NCBI RefSeq assembly: GCF_900474185.1
Contig: NZ_UCNW01000009.1
Location: forward strand, 558,001-622,000
Direction of reading: 5' to 3'
DNA: 64,000 bases
From: Synechococcus sp. UW69
GTDB taxonomy: Bacteria; Cyanobacteriota; Cyanobacteriia; PCC-6307; Cyanobiaceae
Shown here: one piece after another, positions 24,782 through 34,676 of the stretch
How positions within the stretch are numbered: the stretch's first letter is position 1
How the letters are laid out: each line of letters starts with the position of its first letter
The notes under the pieces: model-generated
The model's database searches: none
What the model was told of the DNA's origin: nothing
The model's input: only the letters and a program-made list of their open reading frames with translations
Made by a program: the position numbers and the translations under genes

Positions 24782-25546
24782 TCAAACTGGTCTAACTGGT
24801 CGCACTCCCTGCCAATGCACCGCGTCGGCGGCAAAGCTGAAACAGCACGGCACAACTTCCACGCCGCTGGCGGTGGATTGGCGAAACAGTTCTCCGTAGC
24901 GCGGATCAGCACTGTCGCCGGGAGCAAAGTCGTTCACATCTGGCCGGCTGAGGCAGGGCACGAGCACCGCGCGAGCTTCCGGAAGCACACCCATGAGCTC
25001 GATCAGATGCTTTTGGCCCCGCTCGGTCACCGTGTCAGGGAATAGTGCGGTTCTGCCGTCGGTCCAGGTTGTGTTCTTCACCTCTAAGTAGATCAGTCGT
25101 TGATCGGGGTTCTGTTCTGCCGGGGTCAGCAGGAGGTCAATCCGGCTGCGCTTGTTTGTTCCGTAGGCCACCTCTCCGCGGATTCCCGCAATCGCACCGA
25201 GTTGAGTGTCCAGACACCCCGCTTCGATCGTGGCCCGAATCAAGCGGTTGGGGAGGGCGGTATTAATGCCGACCCAGCAGGGTTTTCCCTCTGCACCTGG
25301 AACTTCGGCTTGTTCCCAGGTCCAGGCCAGCTTGCGTTTTGGAGAGGGTGCGTGGCGGAGACGCACCCGTTGGCCAGGGATCAAGACCCCCGTCATTGGA
25401 CCGGTGTTGGCGCAATGGGCCGTGACGGTCTCACCACTGCTCAGTTCCACATCGGCGAGAAAGCGTTTGTAGCGCTTCAGCAGCACGCCCTCCGTCAGGG
25501 GTTCAAAACGCAGCAGGGCATCGCCCGGAGAGGGAAGGCCAGTCAT
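24782..25546 (-). CDS. sfsA: SfsA family DNA/RNA nuclease-like protein
   Basis: SfsA-family protein of 254 residues. In E. coli SfsA was linked to maltose gene expression and binds DNA; the fold is a PD-(D/E)XK-like nuclease. Features: LLKRYKRFLADVEL near the start, HCANTGPMTGVL, the acidic catalytic-like strand RSRIDLLL...RLIYLEVKNTTW (Glu-x-Lys), and FPDTVTERGQKHL. I use ATG 25546 because the 27 residues upstream in the open frame are not family-like. It is divergent from murJ. Confidence 0.93.
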   Translation of the reverse strand: MTGLPSPGDALLRFEPLTEGVLLKRYKRFLADVELSSGETVTAHCANTGPMTGVLIPGQRVRLRHAPSPKRKLAWTWEQAEVPGAEGKPCWVGINTALPNRLIRATIEAGCLDTQLGAIAGIRGEVAYGTNKRSRIDLLLTPAEQNPDQRLIYLEVKNTTWTDGRTALFPDTVTERGQKHLIELMGVLPEARAVLVPCLSRPDVNDFAPGDSADPRYGELFRQSTASGVEVVPCCFSFAADAVHWQGVRPVRPV

Positions 25547-25614
25547 GGCAGCAGCCGAGATCTGCCCATGGTCTCGTGCGATGCATTCACAATGCGCCCA
25601 GTGCTGGGGGCGGA

Positions 25615-27222
25615 ATGGCGCGTTCACTCAAGGGGATCGCATTGGTGGTGACCCTTGGCACCCTGCTGAGCAAGGTGGGTGGCCTCATCCGGCAGCTGGT
25701 GATCGCAGCGGCCTTTGGGGTTGGTGCTGCCTATGACGCCTACAACTACGCCTATGTGCTGCCTGGATTTCTTCTGATCCTCCTCGGGGGGATCAACGGC
25801 CCTTTTCACAGCGCCATGGTGAGTGTTCTCAGCCGGCGCCCCCGGGCTGAAGGGGCTCACATCCTTGCTGCTCTCAACACCAGCGTCAGCGCTCTGCTTT
25901 TGCTGGTCACGATCGTTCTGGTGCTGGCGGCGGATCCCCTGATCACCCTGGTGGGGCCGGGTCTGGCACCCGATCTTCACGCCATCGCCAGGGTTCAGCT
26001 GCAGGTCATGGCACCGATGGCGCTGTTGGCCGGACTGATTGGGCTCGGCTTCGGTTCCCTCAACGCCGCAGATGAATTCTGGATTCCGGCGATCTCACCG
26101 CTGATGTCCAGCGGGGCCTTGATCTTGGGTGTGGGACTTCTGTGGTGGCAGCTCGGTGCTGACATTGCCTTGCCGTCCGCCGCCATGACCGGGGGTGTGG
26201 TGTTGGCATTCGCCACGTTGCTGGGGGCTTTATTGCAGTGGTTGATCCAGCTGCCGGCTTTGATCCAGCAGGGGTTGGCTCGGTTCCAATTGGTCTGGGA
26301 CTGGCGGCATCCCGGCGTGCGAGAGGTCTGGCGTGTGATGGGGCCCGCGACGCTGTCGTCCGGAATGCTTCAGATCAATGTGTTCACGGATCTGTTTTTC
26401 GCCTCTGGAATCGTCGGTGCGGCTGCGGGTCTGGGGTACGCCAATTTGCTGGTGCAAACGCCGCTGGGCCTGATCTCGAATGCACTCCTGGTGCCCTTGC
26501 TGCCCACCTTCGCCAGGCTCACGGCGCCGGCCGATCGACCGCAGCTGATCGAACGGATCCGGCAGGGGCTCATGCTTTCCACTGCATCGATGATCCCTCT
26601 CGGCGGTCTGTTCATCGCCTTGGGTGGTCCCATCGTCGCCCTGGTCTACGAGCGTGGAGCCTTCGATGCGACAGCGGCTCAGCTGGTGACGGGTTTGCTG
26701 ATGGCCTACGGCCTTGGCATGCCGGCCTACCTCGGTCGGGATGTGCTGGTGCGTGTCTTTTATGCCCTCGGCGATGGGACGACGCCCTTTCGGCTCTCGC
26801 TGGCGGGGATCGGTCTGAACGTGGTTTTTGATTGGCTGTTGGTGGGTGGCCCGACCCCTTGGGGGAATCAGTCGCCGTTCAATTTCGGAGCGCCCGGGTT
26901 AGTGCTTGCCACGGTCGCCATCAACCTGCTCACCTGTCTTGCCTTGTTGTTTGCTTTGCAGCAACGAATCTCAGGCCTCCCATTGCGGCGCTGGGGGCTT
27001 GATCTTTTGCGGCTGGCCATCGCTGGTGTGCTGGCCGCAGGCGCCGCCGGGATTCTGTTGGCCGTGGTGAGCTGGCCTTCAGGAGTCGTGGGCCTGCTCC
27101 TGAAGGTGTCTGCACCTGGCCTGCTGGGTCTGCTGTTGTTTGCCTTGATCGGTGCTCAATTCAAGGTGGCGGAGGTGCGGGAGATCACGCAGCTTTTGGT
27201 GGGTCGATTCAGGTCTCGCTGA
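25615..27222 (+). CDS. murJ: Lipid II flippase MurJ
   Basis: Flips lipid-linked peptidoglycan precursor across the inner membrane. The 535-residue MOP-superfamily protein has about 14 hydrophobic segments. It starts MARSLKGIALVVTLGTLLSK, close to the family opening, and has LPGFLLILLGGINGPFHSAM in the second helix region and PAYLGRDVLVRVFYALGDG later. ATG 25615 is chosen since the 13 upstream codons are not family-like. Its 3' end overlaps the convergent small gene by 14 bases. Confidence 0.94.
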   Translation: MARSLKGIALVVTLGTLLSKVGGLIRQLVIAAAFGVGAAYDAYNYAYVLPGFLLILLGGINGPFHSAMVSVLSRRPRAEGAHILAALNTSVSALLLLVTIVLVLAADPLITLVGPGLAPDLHAIARVQLQVMAPMALLAGLIGLGFGSLNAADEFWIPAISPLMSSGALILGVGLLWWQLGADIALPSAAMTGGVVLAFATLLGALLQWLIQLPALIQQGLARFQLVWDWRHPGVREVWRVMGPATLSSGMLQINVFTDLFFASGIVGAAAGLGYANLLVQTPLGLISNALLVPLLPTFARLTAPADRPQLIERIRQGLMLSTASMIPLGGLFIALGGPIVALVYERGAFDATAAQLVTGLLMAYGLGMPAYLGRDVLVRVFYALGDGTTPFRLSLAGIGLNVVFDWLLVGGPTPWGNQSPFNFGAPGLVLATVAINLLTCLALLFALQQRISGLPLRRWGLDLLRLAIAGVLAAGAAGILLAVVSWPSGVVGLLLKVSAPGLLGLLLFALIGAQFKVAEVREITQLLVGRFRSR

Positions 27223-27472
27223 GACGAATATCACGCTCTTCACGCACCTGGATGGGAAGTTCCAACTGTTCGCGACCCACGAGCTGTGGTCCTTGAACAG
27301 AAACGATCCGGGCTTCGATCCCGAACTCTTTGAAGGCGGTTTCCAGTTCCTGAATCAGGGCCTTTTCGACCTGGGCCTCTGCATCGACCACCCGTCCAAT
27401 CAGCCGTTCACCCAGTCGGCCGATGCGCTGGCGAACGACGTCTCTCGAGTTGGTGACTTCAATGATCAGCAC
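27209..27472 (-). CDS. Conserved small cytosolic protein (87 residues)
   Basis: Function unknown. The 87 residues are soluble and rich in Glu, Arg and Val, with VRQRIGRLGERLIGRVVDAE and KALIQELETAFKEFGIEARI suggesting long amphipathic helices. It is probably conserved in cyanobacteria but no domain name is certain. It lies downstream of the DUF3181 gene by 27 bases on the same strand, so the two form a unit with the 81-residue gene further upstream. Confidence 0.75.
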   Translation of the reverse strand: MLIIEVTNSRDVVRQRIGRLGERLIGRVVDAEAQVEKALIQELETAFKEFGIEARIVSVQGPQLVGREQLELPIQVREERDIRLSET

Positions 27473-27499
27473 ACCAACCGCGGCGGATGGACTGCAACC

Positions 27500-27790
27500 T
27501 TATCCGCAGTAAGGCTCAAGGATCTCTTCGAGATCACGGAGCTGGCTGGGGGGAATGAGTTTGGCGAGGGGGAGCTGACTAGCGCCTCCTGCCAGCGGAA
27601 CCTTCACGGCGTCAAGCGCCTGCCGAGCAGCAACTTCAGCTCCTTGATTGACACGAGCACTGCATTCGATTGCGAGGGCGGAGGCCAGCTCGGCATCGCC
27701 GAGGTAAAGATGCCAGCCGCTGATTTGAACGTAAAGGCGATCAGCTAAAGCGCTTTGAAGGTCCTGCAGATCGCTGGCGGAAAGGGACAT
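27500..27790 (-). CDS. DUF3181 domain-containing protein
   Basis: Small conserved cyanobacterial protein of 96 residues and unknown function. It is helical: SASDLQDLQSALADRLYVQI, then GWHLYLGDAELASALAIECS, and ends PPSQLRDLEEILEPYCG. It is soluble with no signal. It is the middle gene of a three-gene minus-strand unit (27209-28075). Confidence 0.82.
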   Translation of the reverse strand: MSLSASDLQDLQSALADRLYVQISGWHLYLGDAELASALAIECSARVNQGAEVAARQALDAVKVPLAGGASQLPLAKLIPPSQLRDLEEILEPYCG

Positions 27791-27829
27791 CAGCCCAGGA
27801 GGAGCGAGGGGGATGCCTCCATGCTGGCT

Positions 27830-28075
27830 TTATTCCTCTGGCTTTGGTCGCTGAAGAATTACCCATATCAACTGGCCCAGCCACAAGGTTGCCCAGAGTC
27901 CGGTGACCCAGGTCAAGCTTCCCGGAGGAAAGGGATGGCGCATCTCCTGCAGGAACCAACTGCCGCTGTTCACCGCGGCGAAGATGCCTCCGTGAAGGCA
28001 TAGGTTCACGATGCGCTCGAAATGCCGATAAGTCGGATCCTCAGGGTTAGCGGGGCCATACCAGCGGATCGGCAT
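27830..28075 (-). CDS. Small membrane protein with two helices (81 residues)
   Basis: Function unknown. ATG 28075 opens MPIRWYGPANPEDPTYRHFE, followed by two hydrophobic stretches: about 26-42 and 54-75 (GLWATLWLGQLIWVIL). A longer frame starts at 28159, but its first 28 residues run into the tRNA-Arg promoter region and look non-coding. First gene of the three-gene minus-strand unit, divergent from tRNA-Arg. Confidence 0.75.
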   Translation of the reverse strand: MPIRWYGPANPEDPTYRHFERIVNLCLHGGIFAAVNSGSWFLQEMRHPFPPGSLTWVTGLWATLWLGQLIWVILQRPKPEE

Positions 28076-28163
28076 TGCTCGGGCACAGAAACACCTGAAT
28101 CCTGGCGCGGCCGGGGCCCGGTTGACGAGCGGACCCTCGATGGGGTCTGATGGTTCCACGCCA

Positions 28164-28237
28164 GCGCTTGTAGCTCAGCGGATTAGAGCATCTGACTACG
28201 GATCAGAGGGTCGGGAGTTCGAATCTCTCCAGGCGCG
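28164..28237 (+). tRNA. trnR: tRNA-Arg (ACG)
   Basis: Cloverleaf folds well. Acceptor GCGCTTG (28164-28170) pairs with CAGGCGC (28230-28236) with one T-G pair; discriminator G 28237. The anticodon stem TCTGA/TCAGA encloses CTACGGA with anticodon ACG at 28198-28200, read as ICG after deamination. T arm is GGGAG-TTCGAAT-CTCTC. CCA is not encoded. A terminator follows at once. Confidence 0.95.
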
Positions 28238-28241
28238 TTTC

Positions 28242-28268
28242 AACTGCCCCCATGGGCAGTTTTTTTTT
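28242..28268 (+). terminator. Rho-independent terminator of tRNA-Arg
   Basis: AACTGCCC (28242-28249) and GGGCAGTT (28254-28261) form an eight-pair stem with loop CCAT, followed by a run of T to 28268. It lies four bases after the tRNA. Confidence 0.92.
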
Positions 28269-28331
28269 GGTTGATCGCTCAGCCTGATCGCTGTGGTTTC
28301 TTACGATTGGTCGAAGCTTTACTGACATTTC

Positions 28332-29621
28332 ATGGGCCAGGCTTCTGGACGCGCCATCGACGCTGATCTGGCTCAATCGGATCCGGATATTGCTGCGTTC
28401 ATCAACCAGGAACAGCAGCGTCAGGAAACCCACCTTGAGCTGATCGCATCAGAGAACTTCGCGTCCCGCGCGGTGATGCAGGCTCAGGGTTCTGTTCTGA
28501 CCAACAAGTACGCCGAGGGTCTGCCCAGCAAGCGGTATTACGGCGGTTGTGAGCACGTTGATGCCATTGAGGAGTTGGCCATCGAGCGGGCCAAGCAGTT
28601 GTTCGGGGCTGCATGGGCCAATGTGCAGCCCCACAGCGGTGCCCAAGCCAACTTCGCCGTTTTTCTGGCCCTGCTGCAGCCCGGGGACACGATCATGGGG
28701 CTCGACCTGTCCCATGGCGGTCATCTGACCCATGGCTCTCCGGTCAACGTCAGTGGCAAGTGGTTCAACGTCGTTCAATACGGCGTCGATAAGGAGACCC
28801 AACGCCTGGATATGGAGGCGATTCGGCAGCTTGCTCTGGAGCACAAGCCCAAGCTGATTGTTTGTGGCTATTCCGCCTATCCGCGAACGATTGACTTCGC
28901 TGCGTTCCGTGCCATCGCGGATGAAGTGGGTGCCTATCTGCTGGCCGATATGGCCCACATCGCCGGCCTCGTGGCTGCTGGCGTCCACCCCAGTCCGGTG
29001 CCTCACTGCGATGTGGTGACCACCACCACCCACAAAACCCTTCGCGGCCCCCGTGGTGGTTTGATTTTGTGCCGCGATGCTGATTTCGCCAAAAAATTCG
29101 ACAAGGCCGTTTTCCCCGGCAGTCAGGGCGGCCCTTTAGAGCACGTGATCGCGGCCAAGGCTGTGGCTTTTGGTGAAGCGTTGCAGCCTTCGTTCAAGGC
29201 TTACAGCCAGCAGGTGGTCGCCAATGCGGCGGCCCTCGCCGAACAGCTGATTGCCCGCGGCGTCGATGTCGTCAGTGGTGGCACCGATAATCATGTGGTG
29301 CTGCTTGATCTGCGGTGCATTTCGATGACAGGAAAAGTGGCTGATCTGCTGGTGAGTGATGTGCACATCACGGCCAACAAGAACACGGTTCCCTTTGACC
29401 CCGAATCACCCTTCGTCACCAGTGGCCTGCGGCTGGGAACTGCTGCACTGACCACGCGCGGTTTTGATGTTCAAGCCTTCCGCGAGGTCGCTGATGTGAT
29501 TGCCGACCGTCTTCTGAATCCCGAGGATGACGCGATTCGGCAGCGTTGCCTGGACCGTGTGGCTGCTCTCTGTGAGCGCTTCCCCCTCTACGCCGACAGC
29601 AAGCAGCCTGTTCTGGCGTGA
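28332..29621 (+). CDS. glyA: Serine hydroxymethyltransferase
   Basis: PLP enzyme that converts serine and THF to glycine and 5,10-methylene-THF. This feeds thyX and, after oxidation, purH in this window, and works in photorespiration. The 429 residues are normal length. Lys235 in [14 protein letters not shown] binds [18 protein letters not shown] near residue 34 and [17 protein letters not shown] near 58 are family blocks. No glycine riboswitch-like fold was seen in the 60 bases upstream. Confidence 0.97.
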   Translation: MGQASGRAIDADLAQSDPDIAAFINQEQQRQETHLELIASENFASRAVMQAQGSVLTNKYAEGLPSKRYYGGCEHVDAIEELAIERAKQLFGAAWANVQPHSGAQANFAVFLALLQPGDTIMGLDLSHGGHLTHGSPVNVSGKWFNVVQYGVDKETQRLDMEAIRQLALEHKPKLIVCGYSAYPRTIDFAAFRAIADEVGAYLLADMAHIAGLVAAGVHPSPVPHCDVVTTTTHKTLRGPRGGLILCRDADFAKKFDKAVFPGSQGGPLEHVIAAKAVAFGEALQPSFKAYSQQVVANAAALAEQLIARGVDVVSGGTDNHVVLLDLRCISMTGKVADLLVSDVHITANKNTVPFDPESPFVTSGLRLGTAALTTRGFDVQAFREVADVIADRLLNPEDDAIRQRCLDRVAALCERFPLYADSKQPVLA

Positions 29622-29736
29622 GGTTCGGCCCTTCCACTCGAAGCAGCTTGGGTGGGTTTTGCTGTGCGGGTTGCAAGCTCTTTAGGATTGGGATTACTCC
29701 TTCTGACCGGGGGACCGTCTCTTTCCCGGAGCTTTT

Positions 29737-30879
29737 GTGAATCTCTTGGCCAGCCCTATTGCGGTTGCCTCGGTCAGTTTTCTTCTGGCCGCGGTGATCA
29801 CCACGGTGCTGGTACCCCGGGTGCGACGGCTGGGTCTTCGCTTCGGGTGGACCGATCAGCCCGATGAGCGCAAGCAGCACATCACCCCCATGGTGAGACT
29901 TGGGGGGGTTGCCATGGTGCTGGGTTTTTGTCTGGCCTTGGCGGCGGTTTGGTCGATGGGGGGCTTCGGACTGCTGGCTCCGGCAAGGGATCAACTGATT
30001 TGGAGCACCCTGGCCGGTTCACTCTGCTTTTTTCTGATCGGCTTGGCGGATGACCTCTTCGCCCTTTCCCCGTGGCCTCGGCTGGCTGGGCAGGTCGCCG
30101 TGGCTTGTGCGGTTTGGAGCCAGGGCGTTCGGATTGGAGCAATCGATCTCCCCTGGCTCACCGCTTCCGCAGGTCCGATTGCCTTGCCGGACGGCCTCAG
30201 CCTTTTGGCAACCGTTGTTTGGCTGGTAGGGATTACCAATGCCATCAACTGGTTGGATGGCCTTGATGGCCTCGCCGCTGGGGTTGCTGGCATTGCCGCT
30301 GTCGGACTGGTGTCCGTCAGCTTTTCGCTTCATCAGGTGGCCGCTGGATTCCTGGCCGCTGCACTGGCTGGCTGCTGCCTTGGTTTCTTGCGACATAACT
30401 TCAACCCAGCCCGGATTTTCATGGGCGATGGGGGTTCCTACTTCCTCGGGTTCACCCTCGCTGCCGTCAGCATCGTGGGACCCGCCAAGGGGCTCACAAC
30501 CGTCAGCTTGCTGCTGCCGCTCCTGATTCTCTCGCTGCCGCTGGCCGACATGTCGGCCGTGATCATGGGCCGGCTGCGGGAAGGCCGCTCTCCCTTCTAT
30601 CCCGACCGCCGTCACCTCCATCACCGTTTGCTTCGCGCCGGGTTCAGTCATCGGCGCACGGTTCTGTTGATCTACGTCTTCACCCAGTGGCTCGCAGCCC
30701 TTGCCCTGGTAGTTGCCAACGCTGAGATGCGCTTCCTCTGGCTGGCTCTTGCTACAGCCATCCTGGTGGCCACGGTCGTGATTAGTCGGCGTCAGCTGCA
30801 ACACGAGCGGGCCCTGATGAGCACCACGCCGCGTGCCACACCCGTAGACCCTGCTGCCCTTGGCAAGCCGCGTGGCTGA
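29737..30879 (+). CDS. WecA/MraY-family undecaprenyl-phosphate sugar-1-P transferase
   Basis: Polytopic membrane enzyme of 380 residues that puts a sugar-1-phosphate (often GlcNAc-1-P) on undecaprenyl phosphate, the first step of many surface glycans. It has about eleven hydrophobic segments. Signatures are the Mg-binding [30 protein letters not shown] and the cytosolic loop [15 protein letters not shown]. The GTG at 29737 opens the family N-terminus. It overlaps cinA by 20 bases. It is a candidate supplier for the WecB-type enzyme at 9.6 kb. A wecA/rfe role is inferred; MraY itself would show other blocks. Confidence 0.9.
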   Translation: MNLLASPIAVASVSFLLAAVITTVLVPRVRRLGLRFGWTDQPDERKQHITPMVRLGGVAMVLGFCLALAAVWSMGGFGLLAPARDQLIWSTLAGSLCFFLIGLADDLFALSPWPRLAGQVAVACAVWSQGVRIGAIDLPWLTASAGPIALPDGLSLLATVVWLVGITNAINWLDGLDGLAAGVAGIAAVGLVSVSFSLHQVAAGFLAAALAGCCLGFLRHNFNPARIFMGDGGSYFLGFTLAAVSIVGPAKGLTTVSLLLPLLILSLPLADMSAVIMGRLREGRSPFYPDRRHLHHRLLRAGFSHRRTVLLIYVFTQWLAALALVVANAEMRFLWLALATAILVATVVISRRQLQHERALMSTTPRATPVDPAALGKPRG

Positions 30880-32131
30880 ATCGGGCGTTGAAGTTCTGTG
30901 TGTGGGCACGGAGTTGCTGTTGGGCGACATCCTTAATGGCAATGCCCGATGGATCGCTGAACAGTTGGCTGCTTTGGGGTTGCCGCATTACCGCCAAACG
31001 GTCGTCGGCGACAACAAAGACCGCTTGGTCGCCGCCGTGCGTGAGGCGTCGCAGCGTTGCAGGGTTCTGGTGACGACAGGCGGTTTGGGCCCCACGCCGG
31101 ATGACCTCACCACAGATGCCCTGGCTGCTGCCTTCGAGACTCCTCTGGAGGAACGTCCAGAGCTCTGGCTGGAGATCCAGCGGAAGTTATCAGCGGGAGG
31201 CCGGCCGGTGGCTCCCAGCAATCGCAGCCAGGCTTTTCTCCCCCGCGGGGCTGAGGTTCTTCCCAATCCAAAGGGCTCGGCTCCCGGGATGATCTGGTCG
31301 CCGCGACCGGATTTCACCATCCTCACCTTTCCGGGGGTGCCCTCGGAGATGCAGGCAATGTGGACGGAGACGGCCGTCCCGTGGCTCCAAGCGCATGGTG
31401 GTGCCACCGGGATATTTGTTAGCCGTCAACTTCGCTTCAGCGGTATTGGTGAATCCGATCTGGCCGAGCGCGTTGCTGATCTGTTGGCCTCCACCAATCC
31501 AACGGTGGCGCCCTACGCCTCCCTCGGAGACGTGAAATTACGGCTCACAGCCTGTGCCTCGAGTGCCGATGCTGCAGCTCAGATGCTGGTGCCGCTTGAA
31601 GCGGAGCTGCGGCGCCGCACAGGGGACCACTGCTACGGCGTGGATGAGGACAGCCTGGCGTCGGTGGTGATCAGCCTGCTCAAGCAACAGGATCAGTCTC
31701 TGGCGGTGGCTGAATCCTGCACCGGAGGCGCACTGGCGGCGGCTCTCACGGCTGTTGCAGGCTCCTCATCGGTTTTTCAGGGTGGCGTTATCGCTTACAG
31801 CAATGCGGTGAAACAGGGCCTGCTTGGGGTGTCGACGGATCTGCTGATGACCCACGGTGCTGTCTCGCAGCCAGTGGTCGAAGCGATGGCCCGGGGAGCC
31901 AGAGAGCGCCTGAATTGTGACTGGGCGATTGCGGTGAGTGGAATTGCCGGGCCTGGAGGTGGAAGCGCCGAGAAGCCTGTGGGCTTGGTGCACCTTGCCT
32001 TGGCCGGCCCCCATGGTTGTGAGGCTTGGGTGCACCGCTTCGGTGAGCGCCGTGGCCGGGCGGCTATTCAGAGGTTGAGCGTGATCCGCGGCTTAGACCG
32101 TCTTCGTCTGCGCTTGCTCGCTCAGGTTTAG
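30860..32131 (+). CDS. cinA: CinA family protein (NMN amidase / competence-damage protein A)
   Basis: Two-domain protein of 423 residues. The N-terminal molybdopterin-binding-like (CinA/KH) domain begins [18 protein letters not shown] and contains [14 protein letters not shown]. The C-terminal domain (about 270-420) is a PncC-type nicotinamide-nucleotide deamidase with [31 protein letters not shown]. It likely recycles NAD by-products. The start is TTG 30860, within the 3' end of the wecA-like gene; GTG 30872 is an alternative. leuC follows after 26 bases. Confidence 0.94.
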   Translation: MASRVAESGVEVLCVGTELLLGDILNGNARWIAEQLAALGLPHYRQTVVGDNKDRLVAAVREASQRCRVLVTTGGLGPTPDDLTTDALAAAFETPLEERPELWLEIQRKLSAGGRPVAPSNRSQAFLPRGAEVLPNPKGSAPGMIWSPRPDFTILTFPGVPSEMQAMWTETAVPWLQAHGGATGIFVSRQLRFSGIGESDLAERVADLLASTNPTVAPYASLGDVKLRLTACASSADAAAQMLVPLEAELRRRTGDHCYGVDEDSLASVVISLLKQQDQSLAVAESCTGGALAAALTAVAGSSSVFQGGVIAYSNAVKQGLLGVSTDLLMTHGAVSQPVVEAMARGARERLNCDWAIAVSGIAGPGGGSAEKPVGLVHLALAGPHGCEAWVHRFGERRGRAAIQRLSVIRGLDRLRLRLLAQV

Positions 32132-32157
32132 GGTCGACGGTTCCTGCGGCTGAACAG

Positions 32158-33576
32158 TTGAGTTCCGGCACCCTCTACGACAAGGTGTGGGATCTGCATC
32201 GGGTGGCGGAGCTTCCCGGCGGATCCACCCAATTGTTTGTCGGTCTTCATCTCATCCATGAGGTCACCAGTCCCCAGGCGTTCTCGGCTCTGAAGGACAA
32301 GGGACTGACGGTGCGTTGTCCCGAGCGCACGGTGGCCACGGTGGATCACATTGTGCCGACTACCTCCCAGCAACGTCCGTTCGCCGACCCGTTGGCGGAG
32401 GAGATGCTCAGCACCTTGGAGCGGAACTGTCAGGAGTACGGCATTCCTCTCAACAACATCGGCAGCGGAAGGCAGGGCATCGTTCATGTGATTGCCCCGG
32501 AGCTCGGTCTGACCCAGCCGGGGATGACGGTGGCTTGCGGTGACTCCCACACCTCCACCCATGGCGCCTTCGGGGCGATCGCCTTCGGAATCGGGACCAG
32601 TCAGGTCCGCGATGTGCTTGCCAGCCAGAGCCTGGCCATGAACAAGCTCAAGGTGCGCCGAATTCAGGTGAATGGCCACCTGTCGGAGGGGGTGTCTGCC
32701 AAGGATCTGATCCTTCATGTGATTCGCCGCCTTGGTGTGAAAGGCGGCGTTGGTTACGCCTATGAGTTCGCAGGGCCTGCGATCGAGGCGCTGTCCATGG
32801 AAGAGCGGATGACCCTCTGCAACATGGCGATCGAGGGTGGAGCCCGTTGCGGTTACGTCAATCCTGACCAGATCACCTTTGACTATCTGAAAGGTCGTCC
32901 CCATGCCCCGGAGGGTGATGCCTGGACCCGCGCTGTCTCCTGGTGGAGCTCCCTGTCCACCGACCCCGATGCAACGGTCGACGATGAGGTGGTCTTCGAT
33001 GCGGCTGCGATTCCACCCACGGTGACCTGGGGCATCACTCCCGGCCAGGGATTGGGGATCGATGAAACGGTTCCCAGCCTCGATCAGCTGGATTCAGGGG
33101 AGCGTCCGATCGCGGAGGAGGCCTACCGCTATATGGATCTCCAGCCAGGAACGGCCATTGCTGGAGTCCCTGTGGATGTCTGTTTCATCGGCAGCTGCAC
33201 CAATGGTCGTCTCAGCGATCTCCGTGCCGCTGCCGATGTGGCCCGTGGGCGCCAGGTGGCTGAGGGCATCAAGGCGTTTGTGGTTCCCGGCTCGGAGCAG
33301 GTGGCAAAAGCCGCTGAAGCGGAAGGGCTGGATGCGGTGTTCCGTGCCGCAGGCTTCGAGTGGCGGGAACCTGGTTGTTCGATGTGTCTGGCCATGAATC
33401 CTGACCGGTTGGAGGGACGCCAAATCAGCGCCAGCTCCAGCAATCGAAATTTCAAGGGTCGGCAGGGATCGGCCAGTGGGCGGACTTTGTTGATGAGTCC
33501 AGCGATGGTGGCCGCTGCTGCCGTGAATGGTCGTGTGACTGATGTCCGTACTTTGATTTCTCCGTCAGCATCGTGA
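32158..33576 (+). CDS. leuC: 3-isopropylmalate dehydratase large subunit
   Basis: Aconitase-type Fe-S subunit that with LeuD isomerises 2-isopropylmalate to 3-isopropylmalate in leucine synthesis. Length 472 residues. Cluster cysteines are in [12 protein letters not shown] (about residue 347) and [24 protein letters not shown] is the substrate block. No ATG is near the conserved start, so TTG 32158 is taken. It is coupled to leuD by overlapping stop and start. Confidence 0.96.
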   Translation: MSSGTLYDKVWDLHRVAELPGGSTQLFVGLHLIHEVTSPQAFSALKDKGLTVRCPERTVATVDHIVPTTSQQRPFADPLAEEMLSTLERNCQEYGIPLNNIGSGRQGIVHVIAPELGLTQPGMTVACGDSHTSTHGAFGAIAFGIGTSQVRDVLASQSLAMNKLKVRRIQVNGHLSEGVSAKDLILHVIRRLGVKGGVGYAYEFAGPAIEALSMEERMTLCNMAIEGGARCGYVNPDQITFDYLKGRPHAPEGDAWTRAVSWWSSLSTDPDATVDDEVVFDAAAIPPTVTWGITPGQGLGIDETVPSLDQLDSGERPIAEEAYRYMDLQPGTAIAGVPVDVCFIGSCTNGRLSDLRAAADVARGRQVAEGIKAFVVPGSEQVAKAAEAEGLDAVFRAAGFEWREPGCSMCLAMNPDRLEGRQISASSSNRNFKGRQGSASGRTLLMSPAMVAAAAVNGRVTDVRTLISPSAS

Positions 33577-34190
33577 TGGCTCTCTTCCCGACTGGTCCTG
33601 TTCAGCATGTGAGTGGAACGGCCATTGCCGTGCCAGGCGAAGACATCGATACGGATCGGATTATTCCGGCACGGTTTCTTAAATGCGTCAGTTTCGAGGC
33701 GCTGGGCGACCAGGTGTTTGCTGATGACCGTCTGGAACTCTCCGGCGAGCATCCCTTTGATCAGGTCCGTTATCAGGGTGCCTCGATCCTGGTGGTGAAT
33801 GGCAATTTCGGCTGCGGTTCCAGCCGTGAGCATGCACCCCAGGCGTTGATGCGCTGGGGAATCCGTGCAGTGGTCGGTGTCAGTTTTGCTGAGATTTTCT
33901 ATGGCAACTGCCTCGCTCTGGGCATTCCCTGTGCAACGGCTGCGCCGGATGAGATCAAGGCGATTCAGGCGCAGGTGTCTCGTGAACCAGGTGGCTCGTG
34001 GCAGCTGGACCTTGCTGGTTTGCAATTGACGTCGGCGGAGTCCAGCTGGCCTGTGTCGATCGATGCCGGCCCATTGGACATGCTGCGCAGCGGTCGCTGG
34101 GATGCCACGTCCCAGCTTCTGGACCATGGCCCTCAGGTCGCAGCGTTGATGCAATCACTGCCGTACATCAACCAATTCGCCGCCAATTGA
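33576..34190 (+). CDS. leuD: 3-isopropylmalate dehydratase small subunit
   Basis: Swivel-domain partner of LeuC. The 204-residue product contains EDIDTDRIIPARFLK and GCGSSREHAPQAL, the substrate-recognition loop. ATG 33576 overlaps the leuC TGA; a GTG one codon before (33573) is also in frame. leuB is not in this window. Confidence 0.95.
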   Translation: MALFPTGPVQHVSGTAIAVPGEDIDTDRIIPARFLKCVSFEALGDQVFADDRLELSGEHPFDQVRYQGASILVVNGNFGCGSSREHAPQALMRWGIRAVVGVSFAEIFYGNCLALGIPCATAAPDEIKAIQAQVSREPGGSWQLDLAGLQLTSAESSWPVSIDAGPLDMLRSGRWDATSQLLDHGPQVAALMQSLPYINQFAAN

Positions 34191-34241
34191 CGGTCAAGCG
34201 CGACTCCTGTGTCTATGAAAGAGACAGGAGGTTGCGTGTTG

Positions 34242-34676
34242 ATGGCTCATTCGTTGTCGCGGTTGTTGTTGCCGTTGTTGGTTCTTGTCGGTGTCGGTCC
34301 CGCAGGTGCCATGCCGCTTCAGGTCCAGCCCCACGATCCCTTGGATCGCAGTTGTCCTGGTTGTGACCTGCGCCATGCGGATTTCCGTCAGGCTCACCTC
34401 ATCGGCGCTGATTTTCGGGGCAGCGATTTGCGCGGAGCCGATCTCAGGGAGGCGAATCTTGAAGGTGCTGATCTGACGGGGGCCCTGCTGCAAGGAGCTG
34501 ACCTGCGGGGAGCCAATCTCAGCAATGCAGAGCTGTCTGGTGTGGATCTGCGCAATGCCGATCTGCGGGACGCTCAGGTGATCAATGCCTATGCGCCGAA
34601 CGTTCGGACCACCGGCATGCGTTACGCCGGTGCTTCACTTCTCGGAAGTGATCTGATCATCGGCGGCGGTGACTGA
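34242..34676 (+). CDS. Secreted pentapeptide-repeat protein
   Basis: From ATG 34242 (AGGAGG nine bases upstream, 34227-34232) the protein has 144 residues. A signal peptide (about 1-22, [16 protein letters not shown]) is followed by a CPGC pair and roughly fifteen A(D/N)LxG-type pentapeptides from about residue 43 to 115, which form a right-handed quadrilateral helix. Likely lumenal or periplasmic. Function unknown; it converges on lptD with stops adjoining. Confidence 0.88.
   Translation: MAHSLSRLLLPLLVLVGVGPAGAMPLQVQPHDPLDRSCPGCDLRHADFRQAHLIGADFRGSDLRGADLREANLEGADLTGALLQGADLRGANLSNAELSGVDLRNADLRDAQVINAYAPNVRTTGMRYAGASLLGSDLIIGGGD

Noticed and set aside
28270-28331. Glycine riboswitch before glyA
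   Set aside because: The 60 bases between the tRNA terminator and glyA are too short, and no paired aptamer-like structure is seen.
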